Counted from the stretch's first letter, positions 9,796 through 18,779 are shown. The stretch is DNA of 64,000 bases from Kaistia dalseonensis (GCF_030814715.1 NZ_JAUSVO010000008.1:1-64000), one strand, 5' to 3'. Made by a program: numbers and translations. Notes: generated by a model from the letters alone, not told the origin.

Positions 9796-11952
9796 TCAGA
9801 TGGGGGATGCGCGATTGATGATCGTGCGGCAGGTCGCATCCGCCCGTCGAAACCGCAAGATATCTGCCAGCGCGTCTCGAATTTTTCTTTGACCTGTCTG
9901 ACTGGCGGCCACGACAAACACAATATCATCGGCATGGCCGATAAGGAAACGCGTTTCGGCACCGCCAGAAAGCGCTGTTCCGTCGATGATGATCGCGTCA
10001 TAGGCGCGTCGCCACGCGGGCAGTGTCTGGCGGATTTTCGATGCGTGCTGGACGATGTCGGCAACGCTGCGGCCGCCCGGGATCCTCACGATGAGATCGA
10101 GATTGGCGGTCCGATCTCTGATCACACCTTCAACGGCCGTGGCATCGGACTGTGCGGCAAGCTGCACTGCAAGGGCTTGGCGCGTTTCGAGCCCGGCTGC
10201 TTCGTAGAGCGCAGCGTGGCGGCCGCCCTCGATGAGCAACGTTCTTCGGCCGGCGAGGCTGAGTGCGCGGGCCAGTGAGAGGGCGATCAGCGTCTTGCCC
10301 TCGCCCGGCAAGGTCGACGTCACCAGGATCACGGGCGTCATGTCCTGGCGATCCGGCTCCAGTGCCGCCATCTCCAGCTCAAGCCGCACCGTGTTGATCG
10401 CGGCGCTGAAGGCCGAGGTGGGGTGGTCGACTATCTGTGCCGCCGTCAGCTGCGGGTCGTGTCCGGCGGCGGCGCCGCGTCGTTCGATGTTCGGGATGTC
10501 CCCGATGACGGCGAGGCCGGTTGTCGACTCAACCTGCTCGCGGCTCGCAAGGCCTCCGAAATGGCGGTCACGCACGAGCGCCGCCACGACCGCGAGGATG
10601 AACGAAAGAACGGCGGCGATCGACAACAGCATCGGCTTGTCGGGCGAGATCGGTGCGGCTGGCGGCAGAGCCGGCGCGGCGATGCGGCTATCCGGCAGTT
10701 GCAGGTCCATCTGGGCGGCCGCCCATTTCGCACTGGTGGTCAGCCTGTCGACAACGCCGCTCAGCGCGTTCACCTCGCCCTCGACCTCGCGAAAGCGCAG
10801 GACCAGATCCGAGGGGATATCGCGATCGGCGAGACGGCGGCTCAGCCTCTGGCGCAACTCGCCTTCCCGCGCACCCGCATTATCCGCTTCGGCCGCGACG
10901 CGGTTTACGACGGACGCCGCCTCCTGGTCCATCTGGCGATTGATCTCGACGAGTCGGGCGCGAAGATCGCGCATGTCGGCCGGGCGTGTCGCGGCGGCGA
11001 GCTCCGCGCTCGTATCGATCCGGCTCCGGTTCAACGCCACGAGCCGGTCGGAATTCAGCTCGGCGATCAGCGCGTCCCAGTCGCCGGCCTTGATCCGGTC
11101 GCGGGCCCGGTCAGCCAGCGCCGCAAAACGCTGGCTGGTGTCCGTCGTCGCCTTGATGCCGTCGCGCAGTTCCAGGAGCTCGGCGCGGAGATCGGGGTCG
11201 CGGATCTGCCGGATGCTGTCGTCGAGAAAGGTGTCGAGCCGTCCGTCGGCGCCGCGCAGGGCCGCCCGCGCATTGTCCAATTGTCGGGCGAGCCGCTGCT
11301 CGACATCGGCGGCGAGCGCGATCTTGGCGCTGGTCTGCGCGTCGATCGAGGCCTTGGCCAGCGCATTGGCGAGCTGGGCCGCGCGGGCCGGATCACGCGA
11401 GCGCCCGTCGACGCTGATCACCTGGGTGGTGCCGCGGCGGTTGATCGCCACGGTGCGCCGCAGGCGATCGAGCGTCTGCTTGACCATCTCCTCCGCCGAA
11501 ATGACGGGAACGGCGATGCCGAGCAGGGCTTCGATGCGGTGGCGCCAGGATGGCCGAAAGCCGAGTTCAGGGTCCTGCGTCAGATCGAGCGCATCGACCA
11601 CTTTCAGCAACATGGCGGGCGAGCGCAGGATCTCGACCTCGCTCTCCACGCGCGCCCCATCGGCGGGTCGGGGCGCCTGCGGCGGATCGTTGTCGAGGAA
11701 CGACATCGGATGAGGCTCGACGATCAGCAGCGCGGAGCTGCGATAGATCGGCGCCAATTGCAGCGCGATCAGCAGGGCGAGACCGTTCACCATCAGCACG
11801 ACGAGGCCGAAGATGGGAAGTTGCCGCCGGATCAGCCGGAAGAGCCGCATCGGATCGAAGCCGTCGGCCGATGCGGGACGATCGACGCGCGGCGCCGAGC
11901 GGCTGGCAGCGGTTTTCGGCAGATCGCCGATCATAGTCTGGCTGTTCAGCAT
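9796..11952 (-). CDS. Wzz/ExoP-type polysaccharide co-polymerase with P-loop domain
   Basis: A 718-residue inner-membrane protein controlling exopolysaccharide chain length and export. Order: short cytoplasmic N-terminus; first membrane helix (LPIFGLVVLMVNGLALLIAL, about 40-60); a periplasmic Wzz part with long coiled-coil-like helices (about 170-430); a second membrane helix (LLSIAAVLSFILAVVAALV); then a cytoplasmic ATPase domain with Walker A STLPGEGKT (about 545). The usual Walker A' (LLIDxDxR) reads LLIEGGRH, and there is no C-terminal tyrosine cluster, so autokinase activity is doubtful. It lies upstream of manC and is divergent from the helicase gene. Confidence 0.83.
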   Translation of the reverse strand: MLNSQTMIGDLPKTAASRSAPRVDRPASADGFDPMRLFRLIRRQLPIFGLVVLMVNGLALLIALQLAPIYRSSALLIVEPHPMSFLDNDPPQAPRPADGARVESEVEILRSPAMLLKVVDALDLTQDPELGFRPSWRHRIEALLGIAVPVISAEEMVKQTLDRLRRTVAINRRGTTQVISVDGRSRDPARAAQLANALAKASIDAQTSAKIALAADVEQRLARQLDNARAALRGADGRLDTFLDDSIRQIRDPDLRAELLELRDGIKATTDTSQRFAALADRARDRIKAGDWDALIAELNSDRLVALNRSRIDTSAELAAATRPADMRDLRARLVEINRQMDQEAASVVNRVAAEADNAGAREGELRQRLSRRLADRDIPSDLVLRFREVEGEVNALSGVVDRLTTSAKWAAAQMDLQLPDSRIAAPALPPAAPISPDKPMLLSIAAVLSFILAVVAALVRDRHFGGLASREQVESTTGLAVIGDIPNIERRGAAAGHDPQLTAAQIVDHPTSAFSAAINTVRLELEMAALEPDRQDMTPVILVTSTLPGEGKTLIALSLARALSLAGRRTLLIEGGRHAALYEAAGLETRQALAVQLAAQSDATAVEGVIRDRTANLDLIVRIPGGRSVADIVQHASKIRQTLPAWRRAYDAIIIDGTALSGGAETRFLIGHADDIVFVVAASQTGQRKIRDALADILRFRRADATCRTIINRASPI

Positions 11953-12052
11953 TGGACCGTGCCCCCCGGAACAGTCACATGATGGTGCAACCAACGGTGG
12001 AGCACGCGCGTGCTGCTGTCAATCGGGCCTTGGCTCCTGTCGCAATGATTGC

Positions 12053-12067
12053 GAACAAAACGGGAAA
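12053..12067 (+). promoter_or_regulatory. Possible degenerate LexA (SOS) box upstream of the helicase gene
   Basis: GAAC, seven bases, then GAAA, about 57 bases before the helicase ATG. Alphaproteobacterial LexA sites read GAAC-N7-GAAC. The spacer AAAACGG nearly equals the AAATCGG of the perfect box before imuA. One core base differs, so binding may be weak or absent. Confidence 0.35.
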
Positions 12068-12124
12068 CATGCTCCTCTGTCGCTCGACGAAGCCGTTGAT
12101 TCGAACCGCAGAGCCGCCGCGATC

Positions 12125-14182
12125 ATGACTGCCGCCCATCTCCAGAGGCTCAATGTCGATCAGCGCCGCGCGGTCGAATTCGGCGTCACCACCGCCGAGA
12201 AGGGCCCCTTGCTGGTCATCGCCGGTGCCGGTTCCGGCAAGACCAACACGCTTGCCCACCGGGTTGCCCATCTGATCCTGAATGGCGCCGATCCGCGACG
12301 GATCATGTTGCTGACCTTTTCGCGCCGCGCCGCCAGCGAGATGGCCCATCGCGTCGAGCGCATCGCCGCCGGCGTCATGGGCGACAAGGCCGTCGCCATG
12401 ACCGATGCGCTCAACTGGTCCGGCACGTTCCACGGCGTCGGTGCGCGGCTGTTGCGCGAGCATGCCGCCTGGATCGGCCTCGACCCGGCCTTCTCGATCC
12501 ACGACCGGGAGGATTCGGCCGATCTGATGAACCTCGTGCGGCATGAACTCGGCCTCTCCAAGACCGAGAGCCGCTTTCCCGCCAAGGGAACCTGTCTCGC
12601 GATCTATTCCCGCGCGGTCAATGCCGAGATGCCGCTCGATCAGGTGCTGGTCGGCGTCTTTCCCTGGTGCGCCATGTGGAAGGACCAGCTCAGGGGCCTG
12701 TTTGCCGCCTATGTCGAGGCGAAGCAGGCGCAGAACGTGCTCGATTACGACGATCTGCTGCTCTACTGGGCGCAGATGATGGCCGAGCCGACGATCGCCG
12801 GGGAGATCGCGGCGCGTTTCGATCACGTGCTGGTCGACGAATATCAGGACACGAACCGCCTGCAGGCTTCGATCCTGCTTGGCCTGAAGCCCTCGGGCGA
12901 AGGGTTGACCGTGGTCGGCGACGACGCGCAGTCGATCTATTCCTTCCGCGCGGCGACCGTTCGCAACATCCTCGATTTCCCCGGCCATTTCAGCCCGAAG
13001 GCGTCCGTGGTGACGCTGGAGCGCAATTATCGCTCGACCCAGCCGATCCTCGCTGCCGCCAATGGCGTCATCGGGCTGGCGAGCGAACGGTTCACCAAGA
13101 ACCTCTGGACCGAGCGGACGGCGGGCGACCGGCCGCGCCTCGTGACCGTCCGGGGCGAGAGCGAGCAGGCGCGCTATGTCGCCGAGACGATCCTGGAGAA
13201 CCGCGAGCAGGGCGTGGCCCTGAAGGCGCAGGCCGTGCTGTTCCGCGCCGCCCATCACAGCGGCCCGCTCGAGGTCGAGCTGACCCGGCGCAACATTCCG
13301 TTCGTGAAGTTCGGCGGGCTCAAATTCCTCGACGCCGCGCATGTGAAGGACCTGCTCGCCGTGCTGCGCTTTGCGGAGAATCCGCGCGACCGCGTCGCCG
13401 GCTTCCGCGTCGTCCAACTGCTGCCGGGTGTCGGGCCGATGATTGCCGGGCGCCTGCTCGATGCCGTTGCCGGCGCGATCGATCCGCTCGAGGCGCTGAA
13501 GGGCTTCGCCCCGCCGGCCCGTGCCTCCGAGGACTGGCCGGCCTTTCTCGCGCTGATCACCGCGTTGCGGTCGCGCCAGGCCGGCTGGCCTGCCGAGGTC
13601 GAGGCGGTGCGCAACTGGTATGAGCCGCATCTCGATCGCATCCACGAAGATGCCGCTATGCGGCTCGCCGATCTCGTGCAACTGGAGCAGATTGCCGGCG
13701 GCTATGCCTCGCGCGAGCGCTTCCTGACCGAATTGACCCTCGATCCGCCGGATGCGACCAGCGACGAGGCCGGCGTGCCCCATCGCGACGAGGATTATCT
13801 GATCCTCTCGACGATCCACTCCTCCAAGGGGCAGGAATGGAAATCGGTCTTCGTGCTCAACACGATCGATGGCTGCATGCCGATCGATCTGTCGACCGGC
13901 AGCGCCGAGGAGATCGAGGAGGAGCGGCGGCTGCTCTATGTCGCGATGACGCGCGCCAAGGATCAGCTGCATCTGGTCATGCCGCAGCGCTTCTTCGTGC
14001 ACCAGCAGGCGAGGGGCGGCGACCGCCATGTCTATGCGACGCGCACGCGTTTCATTCCCTCAGCGATCATCGGCCTGTTCGACCAGCGGATCTGGCCGCC
14101 TTTGACGGCTCAGGAAGCTGCCGCCAGCGCGCCGCGGCCGCCCGTGGACATTGCGGCGCGCATGCGCGGCATGTGGCGATAG
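12125..14182 (+). CDS. UvrD/Rep-family superfamily 1A DNA helicase
   Basis: A 685-residue ATP-dependent 3'-5' DNA helicase. All main SF1A motifs are visible: Walker A GAGSGKT, motif II VDEYQDTN, motif III VVGDDAQSIYSFRAA, motif IV RNYRST, motif V TIHSSKGQEWKSVFV and motif VI RRLLYVAMTRAKDQL. Length is slightly under UvrD/PcrA. The frame is open further upstream, but MTAAHLQRLNVDQRRAVEFG is the normal family start. The canonical uvrD may lie elsewhere, so this could be a UvrD paralogue. It faces away from the ExoP-type gene, with a possible LexA box between them. Confidence 0.9.
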   Translation: MTAAHLQRLNVDQRRAVEFGVTTAEKGPLLVIAGAGSGKTNTLAHRVAHLILNGADPRRIMLLTFSRRAASEMAHRVERIAAGVMGDKAVAMTDALNWSGTFHGVGARLLREHAAWIGLDPAFSIHDREDSADLMNLVRHELGLSKTESRFPAKGTCLAIYSRAVNAEMPLDQVLVGVFPWCAMWKDQLRGLFAAYVEAKQAQNVLDYDDLLLYWAQMMAEPTIAGEIAARFDHVLVDEYQDTNRLQASILLGLKPSGEGLTVVGDDAQSIYSFRAATVRNILDFPGHFSPKASVVTLERNYRSTQPILAAANGVIGLASERFTKNLWTERTAGDRPRLVTVRGESEQARYVAETILENREQGVALKAQAVLFRAAHHSGPLEVELTRRNIPFVKFGGLKFLDAAHVKDLLAVLRFAENPRDRVAGFRVVQLLPGVGPMIAGRLLDAVAGAIDPLEALKGFAPPARASEDWPAFLALITALRSRQAGWPAEVEAVRNWYEPHLDRIHEDAAMRLADLVQLEQIAGGYASRERFLTELTLDPPDATSDEAGVPHRDEDYLILSTIHSSKGQEWKSVFVLNTIDGCMPIDLSTGSAEEIEEERRLLYVAMTRAKDQLHLVMPQRFFVHQQARGGDRHVYATRTRFIPSAIIGLFDQRIWPPLTAQEAAASAPRPPVDIAARMRGMWR

Positions 14183-14263
14183 CGCGAAAGCCGCGCGAGG
14201 CCCTTGCGCCGGGGGCGCGCCTGTGATGAACCCGAGGAAACAAGATCGGGGAGGAGATTGTTC

Positions 14264-15247
14264 ATGCATATTCTGATCATCGGGGCTGCCGGCATGGTCG
14301 GTCGCAAGCTGACTGACGCACTGGTGGCCGATGGCGGCATCGGCGCAAAGCCGATCGACCGGCTGTCGCTGGTCGACGTCATCGAGGCGCCCGTGCCGGC
14401 CGGCTTTTCCGGCAAGGTCGAGACGCTGGCCGCCGATCTCTCCGAGCCGGGCACGGCGGAGCGCCTCGTCGCCGGCCGGCCGGACCTGATCTTTCATCTG
14501 GCTGCGATCGTCTCCGGCGAGGCGGAAGCCGATTTCGACAAGGGCTACCGGATCAATCTCGACGGCACGCGCTATCTCTTCGATGCGATCCGCCTGATCG
14601 GCGACGGCTATTGCCCGCGCGTCGTCTTCACCTCGTCGATCGCCGTATTCGGCGCGCCGTTTCCCGCCACCATCCCGGACGAATATTTCACGACGCCGCT
14701 GACGAGCTATGGCACGCAGAAGGCGATCGGCGAATTGCTGCTCTCCGATTACTCCCGCCGCGGCTTCTTCGACGGCATCGCGATCCGCCTGCCGACGATC
14801 TGCGTGCGCCCTGGCAAGCCGAACAAGGCGGCGTCCGGCTTCTTCTCCAACATCATCCGCGAACCGCTGAACGGCCAGGAGGCGGTGTTGCCCGTCGCCG
14901 AGAGCGTCCGCCACTGGTTTGCCTCGCCGCGCGCGGCGGTCGGCTTCCTCAAGCATGCCGCTACGCTGTCGGGCGATGCGATCGGGCCGCGCCGGGCGAT
15001 TTCCCTGCCGGGGCTCTCCTGCACGGTCGCCGACGAGATCGATGCGCTCCGCCGCATCGCGGGCGACAATGTCGTGGCGCGCATCAAGCGCGTTCCCGAT
15101 CCGACGATCATCCGTATCGTCGACGGCTGGGCCACGGCGTTTGACGCGAAGCGGGCGAGCGAGCTCGGCTTCGTGGCAGAGAAGAGCTTCGATGAGATCG
15201 TCCATGCCCATATCGAGGACGAGCTCGGCGGCACGTTCGTCGCCTGA
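14264..15247 (+). CDS. denD: D-erythronate 2-dehydrogenase-type NAD-dependent epimerase/dehydrogenase
   Basis: A 327-residue short-chain extended Rossmann protein. The N-terminal GAAGMVG binds NAD, and the active-site Ser (TSSIAVFG) and YGTQK (Tyr and Lys) are present. The sequence follows the DenD type: FPATIPDEYFTTPLTSYGTQ and RLPTICVRPGKPNKAASGF. DenD oxidises D-erythronate to 2-oxo-tetronate. A strong GGGAGGAG ribosome binding site lies 8 bases before the ATG. otnI follows after 46 bp and provides the next step, which supports the call. Confidence 0.85.
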   Translation: MHILIIGAAGMVGRKLTDALVADGGIGAKPIDRLSLVDVIEAPVPAGFSGKVETLAADLSEPGTAERLVAGRPDLIFHLAAIVSGEAEADFDKGYRINLDGTRYLFDAIRLIGDGYCPRVVFTSSIAVFGAPFPATIPDEYFTTPLTSYGTQKAIGELLLSDYSRRGFFDGIAIRLPTICVRPGKPNKAASGFFSNIIREPLNGQEAVLPVAESVRHWFASPRAAVGFLKHAATLSGDAIGPRRAISLPGLSCTVADEIDALRRIAGDNVVARIKRVPDPTIIRIVDGWATAFDAKRASELGFVAEKSFDEIVHAHIEDELGGTFVA

Positions 15248-15293
15248 TCGAGAGAAGAATCGTTACCTGATCCAGACAAGAGGGAGCCGTTCC

Positions 15294-16070
15294 ATGCTGC
15301 GCTTTTCCGCCAATCTCGGCTTCCTCTGGCCCGAGCTGCCGCTGCTCGATCGCATCGAGGCGGCCGGGCGCGCCGGCTTCCGCGCGATCGAATTGCACTG
15401 GCCCTATGATGTCCCGGCCGCGGCGGTCGCCGCGGCCTGCGATGCCGCCGATATCGTCCTGACCGGCCTCAATACGGCGCCGGGCGATCTGAAGGCGGGC
15501 GAATTCGGCCTCGGCGCCCTGCCGGGGCGCGAGGCGGAGTTCGAGGCTGCGGTCACCCAGTCGATCGCCTATTGCCGGGCGACCGGCGCCACGATGATCC
15601 ACGCCATGGCGGGCGTGGTCCCCTTCGACGCGCGGTCGAGCGCGACCTTCGTCGCCAATCTCCGCCATGCCAGCGCCGAGGCCGAGCGCGCCGGCCTGAC
15701 GCTGCTGATCGAGCCGATCAACCCGCGCGACAAGCCGGGCTATTTCTATTCCACGATCGAGCAGGCGGCTGAAATCCTCGAGCGGATCGGCACGCCGAAC
15801 GTCAAGCTGCTGTTCGACGTCTATCATGTCGGCGTGGCGACCGGCGACGTGCTGACGCGGCTCACAACCTTCATGCCGCTGATCGGCCATGTCCAGATCG
15901 CGGCCGTCCCGAGCCGCGCCGAGCCCGACGAGGGCGAGATCTCCTATCCGGCGATCTTTCTCGCGCTCGAAGAGCTCGGCTACGAAGGCTGGATCGGCTG
16001 CGAATACAAGCCCCGCGGCGACACCGTCGAAGGCCTCGTCTGGACGGAGCGCCTGGGCGTCACGCTTTGA
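15294..16070 (+). CDS. otnI: 2-oxo-tetronate isomerase (hydroxypyruvate isomerase family)
   Basis: A 258-residue TIM-barrel isomerase of the Hyi/OtnI family. Conserved pieces are [20 protein letters not shown] at the start, [14 protein letters not shown] with the metal/catalytic glutamate, LLFDVYHVG, and [15 protein letters not shown] with the second glutamate near the C-terminus. OtnI interconverts 2-oxo- and 3-oxo-tetronate before phosphorylation by OtnK and cleavage by OtnC. Neither OtnK nor OtnC is in this window. Hydroxypyruvate isomerase activity is the alternative, but the neighbouring denD favours OtnI. The 3' end overlaps the convergent EVE gene by 11 bp. Confidence 0.85.
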   Translation: MLRFSANLGFLWPELPLLDRIEAAGRAGFRAIELHWPYDVPAAAVAAACDAADIVLTGLNTAPGDLKAGEFGLGALPGREAEFEAAVTQSIAYCRATGATMIHAMAGVVPFDARSSATFVANLRHASAEAERAGLTLLIEPINPRDKPGYFYSTIEQAAEILERIGTPNVKLLFDVYHVGVATGDVLTRLTTFMPLIGHVQIAAVPSRAEPDEGEISYPAIFLALEELGYEGWIGCEYKPRGDTVEGLVWTERLGVTL

Positions 16071-16497
16071 GCGCGTCAGGCGCAAGCCCCATGGCTTCGG
16101 TGATCGTCTCCATGTCGAAGGCGCTGACCGGGATGACGCCGAAGCGGAGCTGGTAGCCCCAGTTCGGCTTGCCGGCCGTGAAATCGAGCCGGTCGAGCAA
16201 GGGACGAATGGGCGTTTCGGCCGCCGCCAGCCAGTCGACATCGCGGCGATAGGGCCGGAAGCAGCCGCCCGCGTCGAAGATGTAGGGATCGCCATCCCGC
16301 GCGCGTCCGATCGCGGTGAAGGCCTGGAGACGGTCCGCGCCGCCAAAACCGATCGTCGGCGAATAATAGGCGACGCAATCTCCTGGCTTGATCCGCCTGA
16401 GCGGTGCGGCCTTGCCGTGGCAGACCTGCATGAAGCCCTCCGACCGGCCCCGGCGGACATGCTCCGCCGAGGCGACCGCGACCCAATGGTTGGTCAT
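16060..16497 (-). CDS. EVE domain-containing protein (UPF0310 type)
   Basis: A 145-residue single-domain protein beginning [17 protein letters not shown], the classical EVE/UPF0310 start. [28 protein letters not shown] and the [15 protein letters not shown] end complete the domain. EVE domains share the PUA-like fold and may bind modified nucleotides; the role of free-standing UPF0310 proteins is not settled. It starts 10 bp after the VOC gene and is probably cotranscribed with it. The longer frame upstream runs into the VOC gene and was not used. Confidence 0.82.
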   Translation of the reverse strand: MTNHWVAVASAEHVRRGRSEGFMQVCHGKAAPLRRIKPGDCVAYYSPTIGFGGADRLQAFTAIGRARDGDPYIFDAGGCFRPYRRDVDWLAAAETPIRPLLDRLDFTAGKPNWGYQLRFGVIPVSAFDMETITEAMGLAPDALKA

Positions 16498-16507
16498 GAT
16501 GCCGGCC

Positions 16508-16876
16508 TCATTCGTCGAAGAGGCAGACGCGAAGGCGGTGGCCGTCGGGATCGAGGGCGACGAAGGTCGGGCCGAAATCAAGCGTCGTGATCTCCTGCGC
16601 AATGGCGAGGCCGCGTGCGGTCCAATCGGCATAGAGCGCTTCGATCGCGGCTTTGTCCTTCACCATGAAGGCGATCTCGCCTTCGGTGCCGGCCTGCGCG
16701 ACGGGCGGCACGGCCTTGTGTCGGGCCCAAAGGCCGAGCGCGCCACCGCCGTCGAGGGCGAAGGAGGCGAAATTCGGCGAGGCGACCGCCGCTTCCCGGC
16801 CGAGAAGGCCGGTATAGAAGGCGACGCTCTTCGGGGTGTCTTCGACATAGAGAAGGAAGAGATTGGGGCTTGCCAT
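16508..16876 (-). CDS. VOC-superfamily (glyoxalase/bleomycin-resistance fold) protein
   Basis: A 122-residue protein with two beta-alpha-beta-beta-beta units. The first contains [20 protein letters not shown], and the second ends with the typical [18 protein letters not shown]. Members bind a metal and act as dioxygenases, isomerases, or antibiotic/electrophile-binding proteins; no function can be assigned. It is preceded by an inverted repeat like the one in front of the WYL regulator next door, which suggests control by that regulator. The EVE gene follows 10 bp downstream. Confidence 0.82.
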   Translation of the reverse strand: MASPNLFLLYVEDTPKSVAFYTGLLGREAAVASPNFASFALDGGGALGLWARHKAVPPVAQAGTEGEIAFMVKDKAAIEALYADWTARGLAIAQEITTLDFGPTFVALDPDGHRLRVCLFDE

Positions 16877-16918
16877 GAGATGGTCTCCTGTTTGGGGCAG
16901 GAGAAGATCTAGCGCGGT

Positions 16919-16941
16919 ATGCTGCCAGTTTATGGCAGTAT
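16919..16941. promoter_or_regulatory. Inverted-repeat operator upstream of the VOC gene
   Basis: ATGCTGCCA, five bases, TGGCAGTAT: a nearly perfect inverted repeat (8 of 9 pairs), 43 bp before the VOC ATG and just past the end of the WYL regulator gene. The same pattern lies before the regulator gene at 17661-17683. Confidence 0.65.
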
Positions 16942-16946
16942 CGAAT

Positions 16947-17636
16947 TCAGCTTGGCGGCACGCCCTCGATGAGCCGCCATTCCTTCAGCAGCACCTGCCT
17001 GCGGCGGGGATAGCGGATATCCGATAGATCGAGCCGGCTGATCCGGTCGGTGCGGAAATGGCGGAAATCCTGCCTCAGTTCGCACCAGGCGACGAGCACG
17101 CGGGCGCGTTCGAAAAAGCCGAGCGCGAAGGGCCAGACCACGCGGTCCGAGGCCGCGCCGCTCTGATCTTCATAGGCGATGGTAAGCTTGCGCTCGGCGC
17201 GGATCGCCTTGCGGATCGTGCCGAGATCGACGGTATTGGCCGGCGCGAGGTCCTTTGGACCGACCAGCAATGTCGAGGTGTCGAGGCCCTCGCGCAGATC
17301 AGCCGGCAGAACGGCGGCGATCTTGGCCAGCGCATCGCCGGCGGCGCGCGCGAGGCGGCTATCGGCGCGCTTCGCCACCCAGCGCTGGCCGAGCACCAGC
17401 GCCTCGATCTCGTCCTCCGAGAACATCAGCGGCGGCAGCATGAAGCCGGGCTTGAGGATATAGCCGATGCCGGGCTCGCCCTCGATCATCGCGCCCTGAG
17501 CCTGCAGGCTGGCAATATCGCGATAGAGCGTGCGGATGGAAATGCCGAGCTCGGCCGCGAGCGCACCACCGCTCACCGGTTGGCGATGGCGCCGCAGCAA
17601 TTGCAGGAGATCGAGCAGGCGTTCCGAGCGTGACAT
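16947..17636 (-). CDS. YafY-type HTH/WYL-domain transcriptional regulator
   Basis: A 229-residue regulator. Residues 1-60 form a winged helix (RSERLLDLLQLLRRHRQPVS, then LAAELGISIRTLYRDIASLQ). From about residue 135, a WYL domain follows (IRKAIRAERKLTIAYEDQSG, VVWPFALGFFERARVLVAWC). The aromatic WYL triad itself is altered. These proteins sense a ligand through WYL and bind palindromes. A matching inverted repeat lies 25 bp before its start and another before the VOC gene, so it probably controls itself and VOC-EVE. The start at 17636 is the second of two adjacent methionines. Confidence 0.85.
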   Translation of the reverse strand: MSRSERLLDLLQLLRRHRQPVSGGALAAELGISIRTLYRDIASLQAQGAMIEGEPGIGYILKPGFMLPPLMFSEDEIEALVLGQRWVAKRADSRLARAAGDALAKIAAVLPADLREGLDTSTLLVGPKDLAPANTVDLGTIRKAIRAERKLTIAYEDQSGAASDRVVWPFALGFFERARVLVAWCELRQDFRHFRTDRISRLDLSDIRYPRRRQVLLKEWRLIEGVPPS

Positions 17637-17660
17637 CAATGGCTTTCCAGATATCGGGCC

Positions 17661-17683
17661 ATGATGCCATATTCTGGCAGCAT
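17661..17683. promoter_or_regulatory. Inverted-repeat operator upstream of the WYL regulator
   Basis: ATGATGCCA, five bases, TGGCAGCAT (8 of 9 pairs). The two sites share the consensus ATGNTGCCA-N5-TGGCAGNAT. It lies 25 bp before the regulator start, a position suited to autoregulation. Confidence 0.65.
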
Positions 17684-17702
17684 ATGCTGCGGCTGCTCCG
17701 GT

Positions 17703-18689
17703 CTAGCAGCCCTGCCGCCGGAAGCGATCCGTGGCGGCGGCGATGCTCTCGGCCATGCCCGGGTCGCGCGCATCATGGCCGGCCGTATCGACGATGACGA
17801 GTTCACTGCCGGGCCAATGCTGCGCGAGCTGCCAGGGCGTGACGAGCGGGCCGCCAATGTCGAGCCGCCCGTGGATCAGCACGCCGGGAATGCCGGCCAG
17901 CCGCCCGACGCCATGAAGCAACTGGTCTTCCGCGAGCCAGCCGCGATGGCGCCAGTAATGCGTCACGAGGCGGGCGAAGCCGAGCCGGAAGGCCGGGTCG
18001 AGGTAGCGCGGGTGCGGTGTGTGATCGGATCGCACCGCGACAATCGCCATTTCCCAGTCGCACCAGTCGCGCGCCGCCTTGTCTTGCACGGCCGGGTCGG
18101 CATGCATCAGCAGGCGATGATAATCGTCGATCAGATTGCCGGAACGCTCCGAAGGCGGGACGCCATCGAGAAGGCGAGACCAGGCCTCGGGAAAGAAAGC
18201 GCCGACGCCGCGCGTGATCCACTCGATCTCGCGCGCCGTGGTGGTGGCGATGCTGTTGAGCACGAGTTCGGTCACCCGCTCCGGATGGGCCTCGGCATAG
18301 GCCAGCGCCAGTGTCGAGCCCCAGGAACCGCCGAGCACGAGCCAGCGCTCGACACCGAGATATCGCCTCAGCTGCTCGATGTCGCTGAGGAGGTGGGCGG
18401 TGGTGTTGGTGGCGAGGTCGATCGTCCGTTCGCTCGCATGCGGTGTGCTGCGGCCGGCATTGCGCTGGTCGAAGACCACGATGCGATAGGCTTCTGGATC
18501 GAAATAGCGCCGTACAGTGGACGACGAGCCCGAGCCCGGCCCGCCATGGAGCACGAGCGCCGGTTTGCCCCTGGGATTGCCGCAGACCTCCCAATAGATT
18601 TCGTGGCCGTCGCCGACGGGGAGCATGCCGCGTTCAAAGGGTTCGATGCTCGGATAGAGATCAACCATCGGCGCCACCGGGATTTCCAT
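17703..18689 (-). CDS. pip: Prolyl aminopeptidase (proline iminopeptidase)
   Basis: A 328-residue alpha/beta hydrolase of peptidase family S33 that removes N-terminal proline from peptides in the cytoplasm. HGGPGSG forms the oxyanion region, GGSWGSTLAL holds the catalytic Ser, GRLDIGGP the Asp and AGHDAR the His. FDQRNAGRSTPHA matches the family's FDQRGxGRS block, with Asn in place of the usual Gly. YPSIEPFERGML is the usual Pip N-terminus. The ATG at 18689 is chosen; 18668 (MVDLYP) is an equal alternative. The gene is on the minus strand upstream of the WYL regulator and probably separate from it. Confidence 0.9.
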   Translation of the reverse strand: MEIPVAPMVDLYPSIEPFERGMLPVGDGHEIYWEVCGNPRGKPALVLHGGPGSGSSSTVRRYFDPEAYRIVVFDQRNAGRSTPHASERTIDLATNTTAHLLSDIEQLRRYLGVERWLVLGGSWGSTLALAYAEAHPERVTELVLNSIATTTAREIEWITRGVGAFFPEAWSRLLDGVPPSERSGNLIDDYHRLLMHADPAVQDKAARDWCDWEMAIVAVRSDHTPHPRYLDPAFRLGFARLVTHYWRHRGWLAEDQLLHGVGRLAGIPGVLIHGRLDIGGPLVTPWQLAQHWPGSELVIVDTAGHDARDPGMAESIAAATDRFRRQGC

Positions 18690-18779
18690 GCGGGCGCGCT
18701 TCTTGCCGCAGAACGCCTGGGACGGCAAGGGTGAAACGGCCGAAGACCGGGGCGCGCGAGCTGGGTCTGTCCCGCCCGT

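Noticed and set aside
12125-14182. Long minus-strand frame covering the helicase region (11975-14029)
   Set aside because: It is a shadow of the helicase: the plus-strand protein has every SF1A motif, while the minus-strand product is a low-complexity Arg/Asp/His-rich sequence.
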